Origin: CAYJLC01 sp044426345
GTDB taxonomy: Bacteria > Bacillota > Clostridia > Oscillospirales > Butyricicoccaceae
Assembly (NCBI GenBank): GCA_044426345.1
Contig: JAWXUP010000002.1
Span: 1-64,000 of the forward strand
DNA length: 64,000 bases
Direction of reading: 5' to 3'
Of the stretch, positions 25,511-34,586 are shown piece after piece. The notes beneath the pieces are model-generated. The model saw only the letters and a list, made by a program, of their open reading frames with translations. It was not told the origin of the DNA and did not search any database. Positions within the stretch are counted from its first letter, which is position 1. Each line of letters begins with the position of its first letter. A program made the position numbers and the translations under genes.

Positions 25511-25539
25511 TTGCCAAAATTTGAATTAAGTAGTATAAT
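25511..25539 (+). promoter_or_regulatory. Sigma-A promoter of TM2 gene
   Basis: TTGCCA at 25511-25516, a 17-nt spacer, and TATAAT at 25534-25539. The start codon at 25751 implies a leader of about 200 nt. Confidence 0.65.
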
Positions 25540-25750
25540 GTAAACAGAAAATTATACAACTTATAGATAATGTAAGTTAATCTTATAACAAAAATTTGTG
25601 AGAAATGTAAATTACATAGTTTATGTTTATACCAAATTTCTAGGGAAAAGGGTCAGCAATACAAACATCTATATAACGGAATTTTCAGAATATAATTTAT
25701 TTTGAAACTCTGGAATAATTTATTATTAAACTTTAGAGGAGGTGAAATGA

Positions 25751-25960
25751 ATGAAAAATCCAGGAAAATTAGCTGCTATATTAATAGTTCTATTCACAGG
25801 TGAGTTCGGATTACACAAATTCCTTACAGGTAATTACGTAATGGGCGTTGTTTATCTATTTACTTGCGGTCTTTTTGGTATCGGTTGGCTTATCGACTTT
25901 ATCAAAGTTTGTAGAGGTACTTATGTAGATAAAGCTGGCAACCCATGGGGTGTTGACTAA
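25751..25960 (+). CDS. TM2 domain protein
   Basis: The 69-residue protein is a bare TM2 domain: two membrane helices joined by a short turn (LIVLFTGEFGLHKFLTGNYV, then LFTCGLFGIGWLIDFIKVCR). It starts behind GAGGAGGTGAA, a very strong ribosome site, and has a consensus promoter and a ~200-nt leader, so it may be highly expressed. The role of isolated TM2 proteins is unknown. Confidence 0.85.
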   Translation: MKNPGKLAAILIVLFTGEFGLHKFLTGNYVMGVVYLFTCGLFGIGWLIDFIKVCRGTYVDKAGNPWGVD

Positions 25961-25972
25961 AACATTTATTTA

Positions 25973-26066
25973 AAGAATTCAGGATGGATTATTCGTCTTG
26001 GATTCTTTAATTTTGTCACGCTTAAAATCAAAAAATCGACTTGCATTTTGTTGGTCGATTTTTGTT
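25973..26066 (+). terminator. Two consecutive stem-loops after TM2 gene
   Basis: AAAGAATTCA/TGGATTCTTT (25973-26009) with a following TTTT, and AAAAATCGAC/GTCGATTTTT (26031-26063), which is a clean terminator. Confidence 0.7.
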
Positions 26067-26198
26067 TGCGAAAATTAAAGTCAATACCTAGATTTTATAT
26101 AATCGCAATTGAATAGTTGTAATTGTAAGGGTCTTTCCCTACGAAGATTTATAAAAAACCTTTCCAATACTGCAATATCTAATTTAATTAACAAAATA

Positions 26199-26227
26199 TT
26201 GACACTTTAGTAATGCTGTGTTAATAT
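26199..26227 (+). promoter_or_regulatory. Sigma-A promoter of pepV
   Basis: TTGACA at 26199-26204, a 17-nt spacer, and TAATAT at 26222-26227. The start point would fall just before the leader hairpin. Confidence 0.7.
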
Positions 26228-26238
26228 ATTATTATAGT

Positions 26239-26318
26239 TTTCGACGAGGAATACTAAAATATGACTTTATTTTGCTTTTGCGCTATAAATAATATTTTCC
26301 ATACGTCGAAATTTTTTT
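26239..26318 (+). promoter_or_regulatory. Terminator-like leader hairpin of pepV
   Basis: TTTCGACG at 26239-26246 pairs with CGTCGAAA at 26304-26311, with an inner GGAA/TTCC, followed by seven T. It lies between promoter and ribosome site and could attenuate transcription. Confidence 0.5.
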
Positions 26319-26355
26319 ATTATATAGTAAATTACTATATATAGGAAGGTGCATT

Positions 26356-27726
26356 ATGAATTTTGATAAAGCTATAGAAGCGAAACTTGATGAAGTTGTG
26401 CAAAGTATTTCTAGAATTTGTAAAATCAATAGTGTTGAGGATGCGCCTAAAAAAGGTATGCCGTTTGGTGAAGGTCCTGCAAAAGCATTGGAATGCGCAC
26501 TAGAAATCGGAGAAGAGTTAGGATTTACCACAGAAAATTTTGAAAATTACGTTGGACATATTAATTTTGGTACTGAAAAACAAGGTATCGTTGGAGTGTT
26601 GGCTCACGTTGACGTTGTTCCTGCAGGCGAAGGTTGGGAGCATAACCCTTGGGGTGGAGAAGTTTCAGATGGCATTATATGGGGCAGAGGAACTATGGAC
26701 GACAAAGGTCCTATTATAACTTGCGTATATGCTATGAAAATCCTAGAAGAAAGTGGACTACCTTTAAGTAAGCAAATTCGTGTTATATTAGGTACAAATG
26801 AAGAAACAAACTGGGGTTGTATGGACTACTACACAAAAGTAGTACAGCCTATTATGCCAGATGTTGCTTTTTCGCCAGACGCATCATTTCCTGTGACTTA
26901 TGCAGAAAAAGGAATTTTGCAATATAAATTAGAAACATCTTTTGATGGCGATGCGAAAATTTATGGTGGTAATGCGTTTAATGCAGTTCCATCAATAGCA
27001 TTTGCTGAAATTTATGATATAAATCAACAAGACATTACACAAGCTGTGGAAAAAATAGATACACAGTGCATATTTGAAATTGAAAAAATAGAAAATGGCG
27101 TAAAAATCGTTTCGAACGGTAAAGGAGCACACGCTGCGAGACTTGAAAGTGGAGTTAATGCGATAAGTGGACTTATGTTACTTTTGGGAGAACTTGATTT
27201 ACAAGGTGATTTGAAAAAAGTTATAGATTTTTACAATACGCATATGGGAACTACATATTATGGCGAAAAAATGGGGATTTACAAAGTTGATGAGTCTGGA
27301 AATCTTACGTTTAACGTTGGTAAAATAGAAATCGCAGATGGTAAATGTGTAATTTGCTGTGACAATAGAATACCTGTAACTGCTGATATTAATGAAACTA
27401 TTGATATAATAAAAGCAAAAATTGAAGTTAGTGAATTTGAATATGTTGAGTTATGTGCAGATGCGCCACTTTATATTGCAAAAGATTCACCACTTGTAAC
27501 AACGCTAATGGAGGCATATAAAGACGTTACAGGTGATAAAGATGCTGTGGCTATAACTGCTGGAGGAGGCACGTATTCAAGAACTGTGGATAATTGCGTG
27601 GCATTTGGTTGCAGGCTACCATATCAAGCAAATACAATTCACCAAGCAAATGAGCATCTTAAAATAGAAGATGTTAAAATGTGGCTTAAAATTTATACAG
27701 AAGCACTGTATAGATTGGCAAAATAA
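26356..27726 (+). CDS. pepV: Dipeptidase PepV-like, M20 family
   Basis: The 456-residue protein is a zinc-dependent M20 peptidase. Metal ligands and catalytic residues are visible: LAHVDVVPAG (His84, Asp86), GTMDDKGP (Asp115-116), GTNEETNWG (Glu149-150) and FSPDASFP (Asp175). The C-terminal NTIHQANEHL holds the last metal-binding His. It should cleave dipeptides and some tripeptides in the cytoplasm. It shares an operon with a YfcC-type carrier (19-nt gap), suggesting uptake and breakdown of peptides or amino acid derivatives. AGGAAGG precedes the start. Confidence 0.9.
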   Translation: MNFDKAIEAKLDEVVQSISRICKINSVEDAPKKGMPFGEGPAKALECALEIGEELGFTTENFENYVGHINFGTEKQGIVGVLAHVDVVPAGEGWEHNPWGGEVSDGIIWGRGTMDDKGPIITCVYAMKILEESGLPLSKQIRVILGTNEETNWGCMDYYTKVVQPIMPDVAFSPDASFPVTYAEKGILQYKLETSFDGDAKIYGGNAFNAVPSIAFAEIYDINQQDITQAVEKIDTQCIFEIEKIENGVKIVSNGKGAHAARLESGVNAISGLMLLLGELDLQGDLKKVIDFYNTHMGTTYYGEKMGIYKVDESGNLTFNVGKIEIADGKCVICCDNRIPVTADINETIDIIKAKIEVSEFEYVELCADAPLYIAKDSPLVTTLMEAYKDVTGDKDAVAITAGGGTYSRTVDNCVAFGCRLPYQANTIHQANEHLKIEDVKMWLKIYTEALYRLAK

Positions 27727-27745
27727 ATAAAAAGGGAGAAGTTTT

Positions 27746-29290
27746 ATGAAAAAGTTTAGCGTACCTAGTTCATTATCAATTGTTATGATATTCTTATTAA
27801 TTGTAACATTGCTTACTTGGATAGTTCCAACTTCTGTTGTAACTTATGATGATGACGGAACAAAAGTTATTCATTACAACTCAACAATTGATGATGATGG
27901 AAATGTAGTCGAAGGAGCAGGAACAAGTCCGAAAGGCTTGTGGAATTTAATTTTATCTCCTGTTGAAGGGTTTATAAATGCAAGTGATGTTGCAGGTACA
28001 ATCTTCGTTTCTGGTGGTTTATTGGCAGTACTAGGTTATGTCGGAGCGCTTGATGCAGGTATTAACAGTCTGCTTAAAAAATATCAGGGTAGTAAACTTA
28101 TAGTACTCTTAATGCTAGTGTTTGCACTTATGGGTACAGTTTATGGTTCGTGGGAGGAACTTCCAGCTTATGCGATAGTAATTATACCGTTGTTTATTAA
28201 AGCAGGATATGATGCGGTCACGGGTGTAACGGTTATCTTGCTTGGTGCAGGTATTGGTAATATGGCGAGTATCGTAAACCCATATTCTGTAGGTGCTGCT
28301 GTAGCTGCGATTGGTAATGATGAATTATCTCTAGGTTCTGGTATATTCTTACGTATGATTTTATTTGTAGCAATGCTAGCTGTTGGTTCTACATTGGTTA
28401 TTAAATATGCAAACACAGTTAAAAATGACCCTTCAAAATCTTGTGTTGCTGATATACCAAGAACTAAAAAAGTTGCTGATAGCAGTGAACTAGTTGAAAT
28501 GACAAGCAAAAGAAAATGGTCACTTATTGTGTTTGCAATAACTGTATTATTCTGCGTATTAGGTTACATACCTTGGGACGCAATTCCTACTGCAAACGGT
28601 GGAACTGCATTTGATTTTGTGAATGGATTTATCACAACATTTAGTGGTAATTTTATTGGCAATTTCTTGGGAACAGATTACTTTACTCCATTTGGTTGGT
28701 GGTATTTCAACGAATTCTCTGTAATTTGGGCGATGGGCGCTATAGTTATCGCTGTTATCAACAAAATTCCAGAGAAAAAATTTGTTGCAGTATTCACACA
28801 AGGTGCGGCAGACCTAATGAGCGTTGTATTAGTTCTTGCAGTAGCTAGAGGTATTTCGCTTACAATGGGTTCAAGCTCTGAGGGTATGAGTATTACGTTT
28901 ATTTATTGGATTAAAGCAATCTTAGAAGGTGTTCCGATTTGGGCATTTGCACTTGCTGGAATTTTAGTTTATATGCTTATTGGTATTTTCTTACAATCAA
29001 CAAGTGGTGTTTCTGGTATTACAATGCCAATTTTTGGTGCGGTAGCGATGGCATTATTCGCATATAGTAGTGTTGGAGCAGTTGGTGGACAAATTATACT
29101 TATTTCATCATTCACAGTAGGTATTAACTTTGTTTCATCGTTATATCCGGGTGCTACTCAAATGGGTATCTTGGAAATGGCAGAAATTCCATATGACCGT
29201 TATGTTAAACAAGTGCTTAAAATTATGTTACCAGTATTATGTACAGGTGCATTGATTATAACAATTGCTCCATATATCGGCTTAGTTTAA
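27746..29290 (+). CDS. YfcC/DcuC-type membrane carrier
   Basis: The 514-residue protein has about 12 membrane helices and begins FSVPSSLSIVMIFLLIVTLL, followed by TWIVPTSV and a polar outer loop. GSWEELPAYAIVIIPLF and GAGIGNMASIVNPYSVGAAV match the YfcC family within the DcuC-type carriers. These proteins are thought to move amino acids, peptides or dicarboxylates. Its place after pepV suggests a peptide or amino acid substrate. Confidence 0.85.
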   Translation: MKKFSVPSSLSIVMIFLLIVTLLTWIVPTSVVTYDDDGTKVIHYNSTIDDDGNVVEGAGTSPKGLWNLILSPVEGFINASDVAGTIFVSGGLLAVLGYVGALDAGINSLLKKYQGSKLIVLLMLVFALMGTVYGSWEELPAYAIVIIPLFIKAGYDAVTGVTVILLGAGIGNMASIVNPYSVGAAVAAIGNDELSLGSGIFLRMILFVAMLAVGSTLVIKYANTVKNDPSKSCVADIPRTKKVADSSELVEMTSKRKWSLIVFAITVLFCVLGYIPWDAIPTANGGTAFDFVNGFITTFSGNFIGNFLGTDYFTPFGWWYFNEFSVIWAMGAIVIAVINKIPEKKFVAVFTQGAADLMSVVLVLAVARGISLTMGSSSEGMSITFIYWIKAILEGVPIWAFALAGILVYMLIGIFLQSTSGVSGITMPIFGAVAMALFAYSSVGAVGGQIILISSFTVGINFVSSLYPGATQMGILEMAEIPYDRYVKQVLKIMLPVLCTGALIITIAPYIGLV

Positions 29291-29303
29291 AAAATAATAT
29301 TTT

Positions 29304-29340
29304 AAGGAACTATTTGCTATAAGCAAATAGTTCCTTTATC
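29304..29340 (+). terminator. Terminator of pepV operon
   Basis: AAGGAACTATTTGC at 29304-29317 pairs perfectly with GCAAATAGTTCCTT at 29323-29336, followed by TAT. Confidence 0.85.
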
Positions 29341-30138
29341 TTGTCAAGAAATAGATTTATAACACTGCACTAAACTTGCGTGGAATGTATAACGTAAGTT
29401 CAAGCACCGAAATAGGCAACTACGTGGTTGAGAAAGCTTACCAATACAACTGCATAAGCGATAGCGAGTTGGAGCACGAGTGGTTAGGCGAACGGATGCC
29501 GGATTGCGTACTCCAAGTAAAAACATTACGCCCCAGATTTTGATAAATCTTTTCGCAAAAAGATTTCGTCTTTTGGATACTTTGACAAAGTATCAGCCAC
29601 GCGGCGAGCGACTGCAGAGAAAAAAGATAGCACGAGTGGTAAGCTGTAGAAGCTAAAAATAAAAAATTACATATTCTAATAAAAGTCTATATAAAAAGAT
29701 ATTTTCCGACAGCCTAAAGGAGATGTTGCAATATATAGTTAATTTTTGCGTAATAATTCTTAATATTTACTTATAATAACGAAAAAACACAAGTATAGTA
29801 AGTTTTAAGTTTCTAAATCGTTTATGAAACACGTATACAAGTTTTTTCGAAAAAAACAGGGTAATTTTGTTAAATATTAATATTGCATAAATATATAGCT
29901 CTAAATTTAGGCACTCTACCAAAATAAGTGAAAACCTTAACAAATACTTGTATAGCAGTGGTATTTATTTTTCAACTGTGCTATAATTTAATCAAAGAAC
30001 AGTTGTTTTTAAATCAAGACCCATGCATAACGTTTGAAATTTGAATTAAAATTTTTTTGCGTAAAATTACCTCAGCATTTATAGAAATAATTATGTATTC
30101 AATTAATTTAATTATAAAATCAGAAAGGAAAATTTATC
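29341..30138. other. Gene-free stretch with repeat and AT-rich leader
   Basis: The left part (to about 29660) is GC-richer and contains the dispersed repeat at 29565-29634; the right part is AT-rich. No gene is supported. TATAAT near 29982 could be the -10 of the aldo/keto reductase gene, but no good -35 is seen. Confidence 0.5.
29565..29634 (-). repeat. Dispersed repeat, copy 1
   Basis: This 70-bp segment is matched by the reverse complement at 36848-36924, including GCAGTCGCTCGCCGCGTGGC and a hairpin (GATACTTTG/CAAAGTATC). It is non-coding and of a type that recurs in clostridial genomes. Confidence 0.75.
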
Positions 30139-31170
30139 ATGGAACTAAGAAAATTGGGAAACTCTGGCATTGAAGTAAGTACTATTGCGATTGGTTGCTG
30201 GCCATTTGGCGGCGGTACATATTGGGGCGAACAAAGCCAAGATGATGTAAACAAAGTTGTTGCAGGTGCTCTTGATAGTGGCATTAACTTTTTCGATGTA
30301 GCAGAAAGTTATAACGGGGGTGCTAGTGAAGAATCTCTAGGACTTGCGTTAAAAGGTGGATTACGTGAAAAAGCTGTTGTGCTTAGTAAAACAAATCCTT
30401 CACGCTTTACTTTAGATGATACATATCAAGCACAATTTGACAGTCGTTTAGATGCTATGCTTAAACGTCTTCAAATGGAATATCTTGATGTATTAATGGT
30501 TCACTGGCCAAACCCTGAATTTGCTCGTACAGAAGCTTTACTTCGTGCAATCGAAGGAGCTGTAGAATCTGGTAAAGTTCGTACAATTGGTATTAGTAAC
30601 TTTGGTCCTATCCAAATGAAAGAAATAATTGATGCAGGTCTTACTAAATACGTATCTGTAAATGAATTACAATACAACTTAGTTTCTCGTGCTATTGAAA
30701 CTGAAATTCTTCCAATTTGTATTGAAAACAACTTTAGCGTTATGACATATTGTACATTACAACAAGGTGTTCTAACTGGTAAATATGCAACTCCAGATGA
30801 AGTTCCTTATAACCAAGCACACTCTCGTCATTTCCAAGAATTCCGTGGTAATGGTACTTCTGGACATAGCGAAGCAGGTGCTGAAAAAGAGATTTTCGAA
30901 TTACTTGCAAAAATGAAAGGAATGGCTAGCGATTTAGGTATTTCTATGGCAGAACTTTCTTTAGCTTGGGCTCTTGCTCGTCCAGGTATCACAACTGCAA
31001 TTGCTGGTTGTCGTAATTTAGATCAACTTGCAATGAACAGAAAAGCAGCAGATATAAAATTAAGTCCTGAAGTTATCGCTACTCTTAACGATTGGAGCAC
31101 TCCTGCTTTCGTAAGATTAGGTGACTGTGCAGACTTCTTCAAAAACCGCGAAGATACACGTATTTGGTAA
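30139..31170 (+). CDS. Aldo/keto reductase
   Basis: The 343-residue protein has the AKR catalytic tetrad: NFFDVAESYNGG (Asp and Tyr), VLSKT (Lys) and MVHWP (His), plus the C-terminal NADPH-binding ITTAIAGCRNLDQL. It reduces aldehydes or sugars with NADPH. AGAAAGG precedes the start. It is a single gene with its own terminator, next to a ManD-like enzyme gene and other sugar-acid genes, so a sugar-derived substrate is plausible. Confidence 0.9.
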   Translation: MELRKLGNSGIEVSTIAIGCWPFGGGTYWGEQSQDDVNKVVAGALDSGINFFDVAESYNGGASEESLGLALKGGLREKAVVLSKTNPSRFTLDDTYQAQFDSRLDAMLKRLQMEYLDVLMVHWPNPEFARTEALLRAIEGAVESGKVRTIGISNFGPIQMKEIIDAGLTKYVSVNELQYNLVSRAIETEILPICIENNFSVMTYCTLQQGVLTGKYATPDEVPYNQAHSRHFQEFRGNGTSGHSEAGAEKEIFELLAKMKGMASDLGISMAELSLAWALARPGITTAIAGCRNLDQLAMNRKAADIKLSPEVIATLNDWSTPAFVRLGDCADFFKNREDTRIW

Positions 31171-31226
31171 TATAAATTATTATTTATTAGTCCCAATTAT
31201 AGATAACGAGGTTTTAAAATAACTTT

Positions 31227-31255
31227 AAGGGACGGTATTGCCGTCCCTTTTTTGT
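31227..31255 (+). terminator. Terminator of aldo/keto reductase gene
   Basis: AAGGGACGG at 31227-31235 pairs with CCGTCCCTT at 31241-31249, followed by TTTT. Confidence 0.85.
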
Positions 31256-31331
31256 ATTTGTAATAGCTTAAAATACTGTTAAATTTTCTTACTATGATTG
31301 GTATGTTGATTTTTAAAAGGAGGCTGTTTAA

Positions 31332-32531
31332 ATGGTTACAATCCGTGATGTCAAAGCATTTTGTTTAGCTCCTGCTGGTGGCAAAAATCTAATAGTAGTA
31401 AAAGTAGAAACTAGCGAACCTGGACTTTATGGTATAGGTTGTGCTACTTTCGCATATCGTGCTGCAGCAGTTAAACTTGTAGTTGATAAATATTTATGTC
31501 CACTTTTAGTAGGTAGAGATGTATCTAGAATAGAAGAACTTTGGCAAATTATGAATAATAACGCTTATTGGCGTAATGGACCTATCAGTAATAATGCTAT
31601 TTCAGGTGTTGATATTGCGTTGTGGGACATTAAAGGAAAAATGGCGAATATGCCTATTTATGATTTGTTAGGTGGTAAAGTTCGTGATGGTGTTCCTGTT
31701 TATAAACACGCAACAGCATCTTCTATGGAAGGTTTGTACGAAAAAATAGACCAGTATGCTGAACAAGGTGTGCGTCATATTCGTCTTCAACTTAATGGCT
31801 ATGGTGCAACTGATGAGGTTGATTTTAAACCAGAAGGTCCTAATTATGGTATGTATGTTCAACCAGATTTATATATTAGAGATACAATTCATATGTTTGA
31901 AAAAGTACGTGAAAAATATGGTTTTGAACTTCAATTCTGTCACGATGCCCACGAACGTTTAGCTGCTCGTGATGCAGTTTTCCTTGCGAAAAAACTTGAA
32001 GATTACAGATTATTCTTCCTTGAAGATTTGCTTTCTCCAGAGCAAGGCGAATGGTTTAAACATATTCGTAATGTAACGTCAACTCCACTTTCTTGTGGCG
32101 AATTATATAATAATCCAAAAGAATGGGATTATCTGATTACAAACCGTTTGATTGATTTTATACGTGTTCACACAAGTCAAATTGGTGGATTAACTCCTGC
32201 TCGTAAACTTGCTATTTTTGCAGAAACATTCGGTGTGAAAACAGCTTGGCATGGTCCTAGTGATGTTTCACCTGTAGGTCACGCAATGAATGTTCATCTT
32301 GATTATGCCTCTACTAACTTTGGTATTCAAGAATGGTCTGGAATTAATGATTTACTTATGGAAATCTTCCCAGGCTCTCCAGAACTTCGCAATGGTTATG
32401 TATATTTAAATGGAAAACCAGGTTTAGGTATGGATTTCAATGAAGAACTTGCTGCAAAATATCCAGCTATTGAAGACGTTGTAGATTGGACTCAAACAAG
32501 ATATACCGATGGTACTCCTTGTACACCTTAA
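31332..32531 (+). CDS. Mannonate dehydratase-like enolase-superfamily protein
   Basis: The 399-residue protein belongs to the ManD/RspA branch of the enolase superfamily. IRDVKAFCLAPAGGKNLIVV starts the capping domain; GVDIALWDIKGKMANMPIYD, HDAHERL, FFLEDLL, SCGELYNNP and TAWHGPSDVSPVGHAMNVHL carry the metal ligands and catalytic residues. The family dehydrates D-mannonate or D-gluconate, with many low-activity members. AAAAGGAGG precedes the start. Neighbours suggest sugar-acid breakdown; the substrate is not certain. Confidence 0.85.
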   Translation: MVTIRDVKAFCLAPAGGKNLIVVKVETSEPGLYGIGCATFAYRAAAVKLVVDKYLCPLLVGRDVSRIEELWQIMNNNAYWRNGPISNNAISGVDIALWDIKGKMANMPIYDLLGGKVRDGVPVYKHATASSMEGLYEKIDQYAEQGVRHIRLQLNGYGATDEVDFKPEGPNYGMYVQPDLYIRDTIHMFEKVREKYGFELQFCHDAHERLAARDAVFLAKKLEDYRLFFLEDLLSPEQGEWFKHIRNVTSTPLSCGELYNNPKEWDYLITNRLIDFIRVHTSQIGGLTPARKLAIFAETFGVKTAWHGPSDVSPVGHAMNVHLDYASTNFGIQEWSGINDLLMEIFPGSPELRNGYVYLNGKPGLGMDFNEELAAKYPAIEDVVDWTQTRYTDGTPCTP

Positions 32532-32543
32532 TTTTATAATGAC

Positions 32544-32579
32544 AAAAGCACTCACTATTTCGATAGCGAGTGCTTTTTT
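32544..32579. terminator. Bidirectional terminator
   Basis: AAAAGCACTCACTAT and ATAGCGAGTGCTTTT form a stem with loop TTCG between two convergent genes. Confidence 0.85.
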
Positions 32580-32600
32580 ATGTAATTTTTGCTGTGGTTT

Positions 32601-33425
32601 TTATTGTTCATTCGCTCTGCTTATATTATAAACATCGGTTTTTCTAGCACTAAGTAAAGGTAATTGTTTGCGTATATTTTGGTTGTATTCAAAGTCCAAA
32701 TCATAGTATAATGTACCCTCTTTTTCATCAAGTCTAGCTAAAACATCACCCCAAGGTGAGGCTATTATCGAATTTGCATAAGAATGATATGAACTCTGCA
32801 TATCACGCGCCGATGAAGTTCCTATCATAAAAATTTGATTGTCTAATGCACGTGCTCTGAAAAGTAATTCCCAATGCGCAGGCCCTGTTGTCATATTAAA
32901 AGCTGCAGGAATTATAATAGCTTGCACTCCTTCTAGTGCCATAACTCGACTAAGCTCTGGAAAACGAATATCAAAGCAAATTTGTAGTCCGAATTTCCCA
33001 AATTCCGTGTCAAAAGTAACGATTTCACTGCCAGCAGACAGCGTTTCGCTTTCCATAAAATGCTGACCACCTTCAACCGAAATATCAAATAGATGCATTT
33101 TACGATGCTTTGCGATTTTTTCGCCATTTTTATCAAAAACATAGCTAGTATTAAAGGTTTTTCCATTGTCGTTTTCAGGCATTGAACCAGCTACGAGATA
33201 AATTCCACATTCTTTTGCCACTTTGCTCATAGCTATGAAATTTTCGCCACCTTCTTTTTGTGCATAAACTGGGAAACACGACGTTTCGTATGGACAGCAA
33301 AACATTTCCGGTAAAACCACCATTTGCGCACCGTTTTTTGTGGCTTGTTTGATTTTATCGGTAGCATTTTTTATATTTTCATCGTTATTTACGGTAACTT
33401 TCATTTGAATTAAAGCAATTTTCAT
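32601..33425 (-). CDS. Carbon-nitrogen hydrolase (omega-amidase type)
   Basis: The 274-residue protein shows the nitrilase-superfamily triad: VVLPEMFCCPY (Glu), KHRKMHLFD (Lys) and LQICFDIRFPE (Cys), with FRARALDNQIFMIG following. The HLFDI segment and length fit Nit2-like omega-amidases, which hydrolyse alpha-ketoglutaramate or related amides. It is a single gene opposite the ManD-like gene; AGAAGATG precedes the start weakly. Confidence 0.85.
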   Translation of the reverse strand: MKIALIQMKVTVNNDENIKNATDKIKQATKNGAQMVVLPEMFCCPYETSCFPVYAQKEGGENFIAMSKVAKECGIYLVAGSMPENDNGKTFNTSYVFDKNGEKIAKHRKMHLFDISVEGGQHFMESETLSAGSEIVTFDTEFGKFGLQICFDIRFPELSRVMALEGVQAIIIPAAFNMTTGPAHWELLFRARALDNQIFMIGTSSARDMQSSYHSYANSIIASPWGDVLARLDEKEGTLYYDLDFEYNQNIRKQLPLLSARKTDVYNISRANEQ

Positions 33426-33531
33426 AAAATCATCTTCTTTCTGAATATATGATGGATATAATATATTATTCTATACTATTTTGCACAAGTTTTCAAGTGA
33501 TTTTTATAAATCGGCAATTTACATAAAATTC

Positions 33532-33560
33532 TTGCTTTATAAATAGATTATTGATATAAT
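33532..33560 (+). promoter_or_regulatory. Sigma-A promoter of 33.7-36.8 kb operon
   Basis: TTGCTT at 33532-33537, a 17-nt spacer, and TATAAT at 33555-33560. Confidence 0.65.
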
Positions 33561-33582
33561 TTAGTTATATATTATAAATAGG

Positions 33583-33661
33583 ACTCCCAATCCAAGATAA
33601 GTGTATCTGCCTACTCTTCTATACTTAGCAACGCTTATCTAAAAGGGAAAATTAGGATTAA
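33583..33661 (+). promoter_or_regulatory. Folded leader of unknown type
   Basis: GATAAG (33597) pairs with CTTATC (near 33635), while AATCC upstream can pair with GGATT and CCC with GGG further down in a crossing manner. It precedes the operon start codon by about 20 nt and may be a regulatory leader. Confidence 0.35.
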
Positions 33662-33679
33662 ATAGAAAGGGTTTTTAAG

Positions 33680-34576
33680 ATGAGAGAATCGATTCATAAG
33701 TATTTTAAAGTAGGAACTATTCAATGGATGACACACCCAGGACGTGATGTTATAGACAGTTTGACAGAATTATGTAAAGATGATTATTTTGATGCTGTAG
33801 AAGTTTGTAAAATCCCAGATGATGAGCAAAGAGAACAAGCGAAAAATTTACTTGCTCAATCACATCTTAAAGTATGCTATGGTGCACAACCACGTCTTTT
33901 AGGTCCACAACTAAACCCAAATGATATTGACGAGCAAGGAAGAAAAATGGCAGAGGCAACTTTGATTGAGGCTATAGACGAGGCTGAATATTTAGGCGCG
34001 AAAGGTATTGCGTTTTTAGCAGGGAAATGGGAAATGGAAACTCGCGACTTTGCGTATGCTCAACTGCTAAAAACTACACGTGCTATTTGTGATTACGCTG
34101 CAACAAAAGATATGATGATAGAGCTTGAAGTTTTTGATTTTGATATGGATAAAGCAGCACTTATTGGACCTGCTCCATATGCAGTACAATTTGCAGCAGA
34201 TATGAGAATGACACACGCAAATTTCGGTTTGCTAGTTGATTTATCACACTTCCCAACAACTTATGAAACTTCAAAATTTGCAGTACGCACAATGAGACCA
34301 TATATAACTCATTTACACTTCGGAAATGCAGTTGTAAAACCAGAGTATGAAGGATATGGCGACAAACATCCTCGCTTAGGATATCCAAATAGTGCTAATG
34401 ACGTTGATGAACTAACTGATTACTTAACGGTGCTAAAAGATGAAGGTTTCTTTGATGCGAAAAATCCGATGGTGCTTTCGATGGAAGTTACACCAATGCC
34501 AGGTGAAGACCCAGCAATTATTTTGGCTAACACTAAACGCTGTTTAAATCGTGCGTGGGCTATGGTAGAGGATTAA
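33680..34576 (+). CDS. Sugar phosphate isomerase/epimerase-like TIM barrel
   Basis: The 298-residue protein fits the xylose-isomerase-like TIM barrel (AP endonuclease 2 superfamily). It has YFKVGTIQWMTHPGRD at the start, GIAFLAGKWEM, IELEVFDFDMDKAALIGP, LVDLSHFP and THLHFGNAVV, whose acidic and His residues would bind a divalent metal. Relatives isomerise or epimerise keto sugars or hydroxy acids. It heads an operon with a hydroxyacid dehydrogenase and a MalY-like enzyme. The substrate is unknown. Confidence 0.8.
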   Translation: MRESIHKYFKVGTIQWMTHPGRDVIDSLTELCKDDYFDAVEVCKIPDDEQREQAKNLLAQSHLKVCYGAQPRLLGPQLNPNDIDEQGRKMAEATLIEAIDEAEYLGAKGIAFLAGKWEMETRDFAYAQLLKTTRAICDYAATKDMMIELEVFDFDMDKAALIGPAPYAVQFAADMRMTHANFGLLVDLSHFPTTYETSKFAVRTMRPYITHLHFGNAVVKPEYEGYGDKHPRLGYPNSANDVDELTDYLTVLKDEGFFDAKNPMVLSMEVTPMPGEDPAIILANTKRCLNRAWAMVED

Positions 34577-34586
34577 GGAGAAAATT

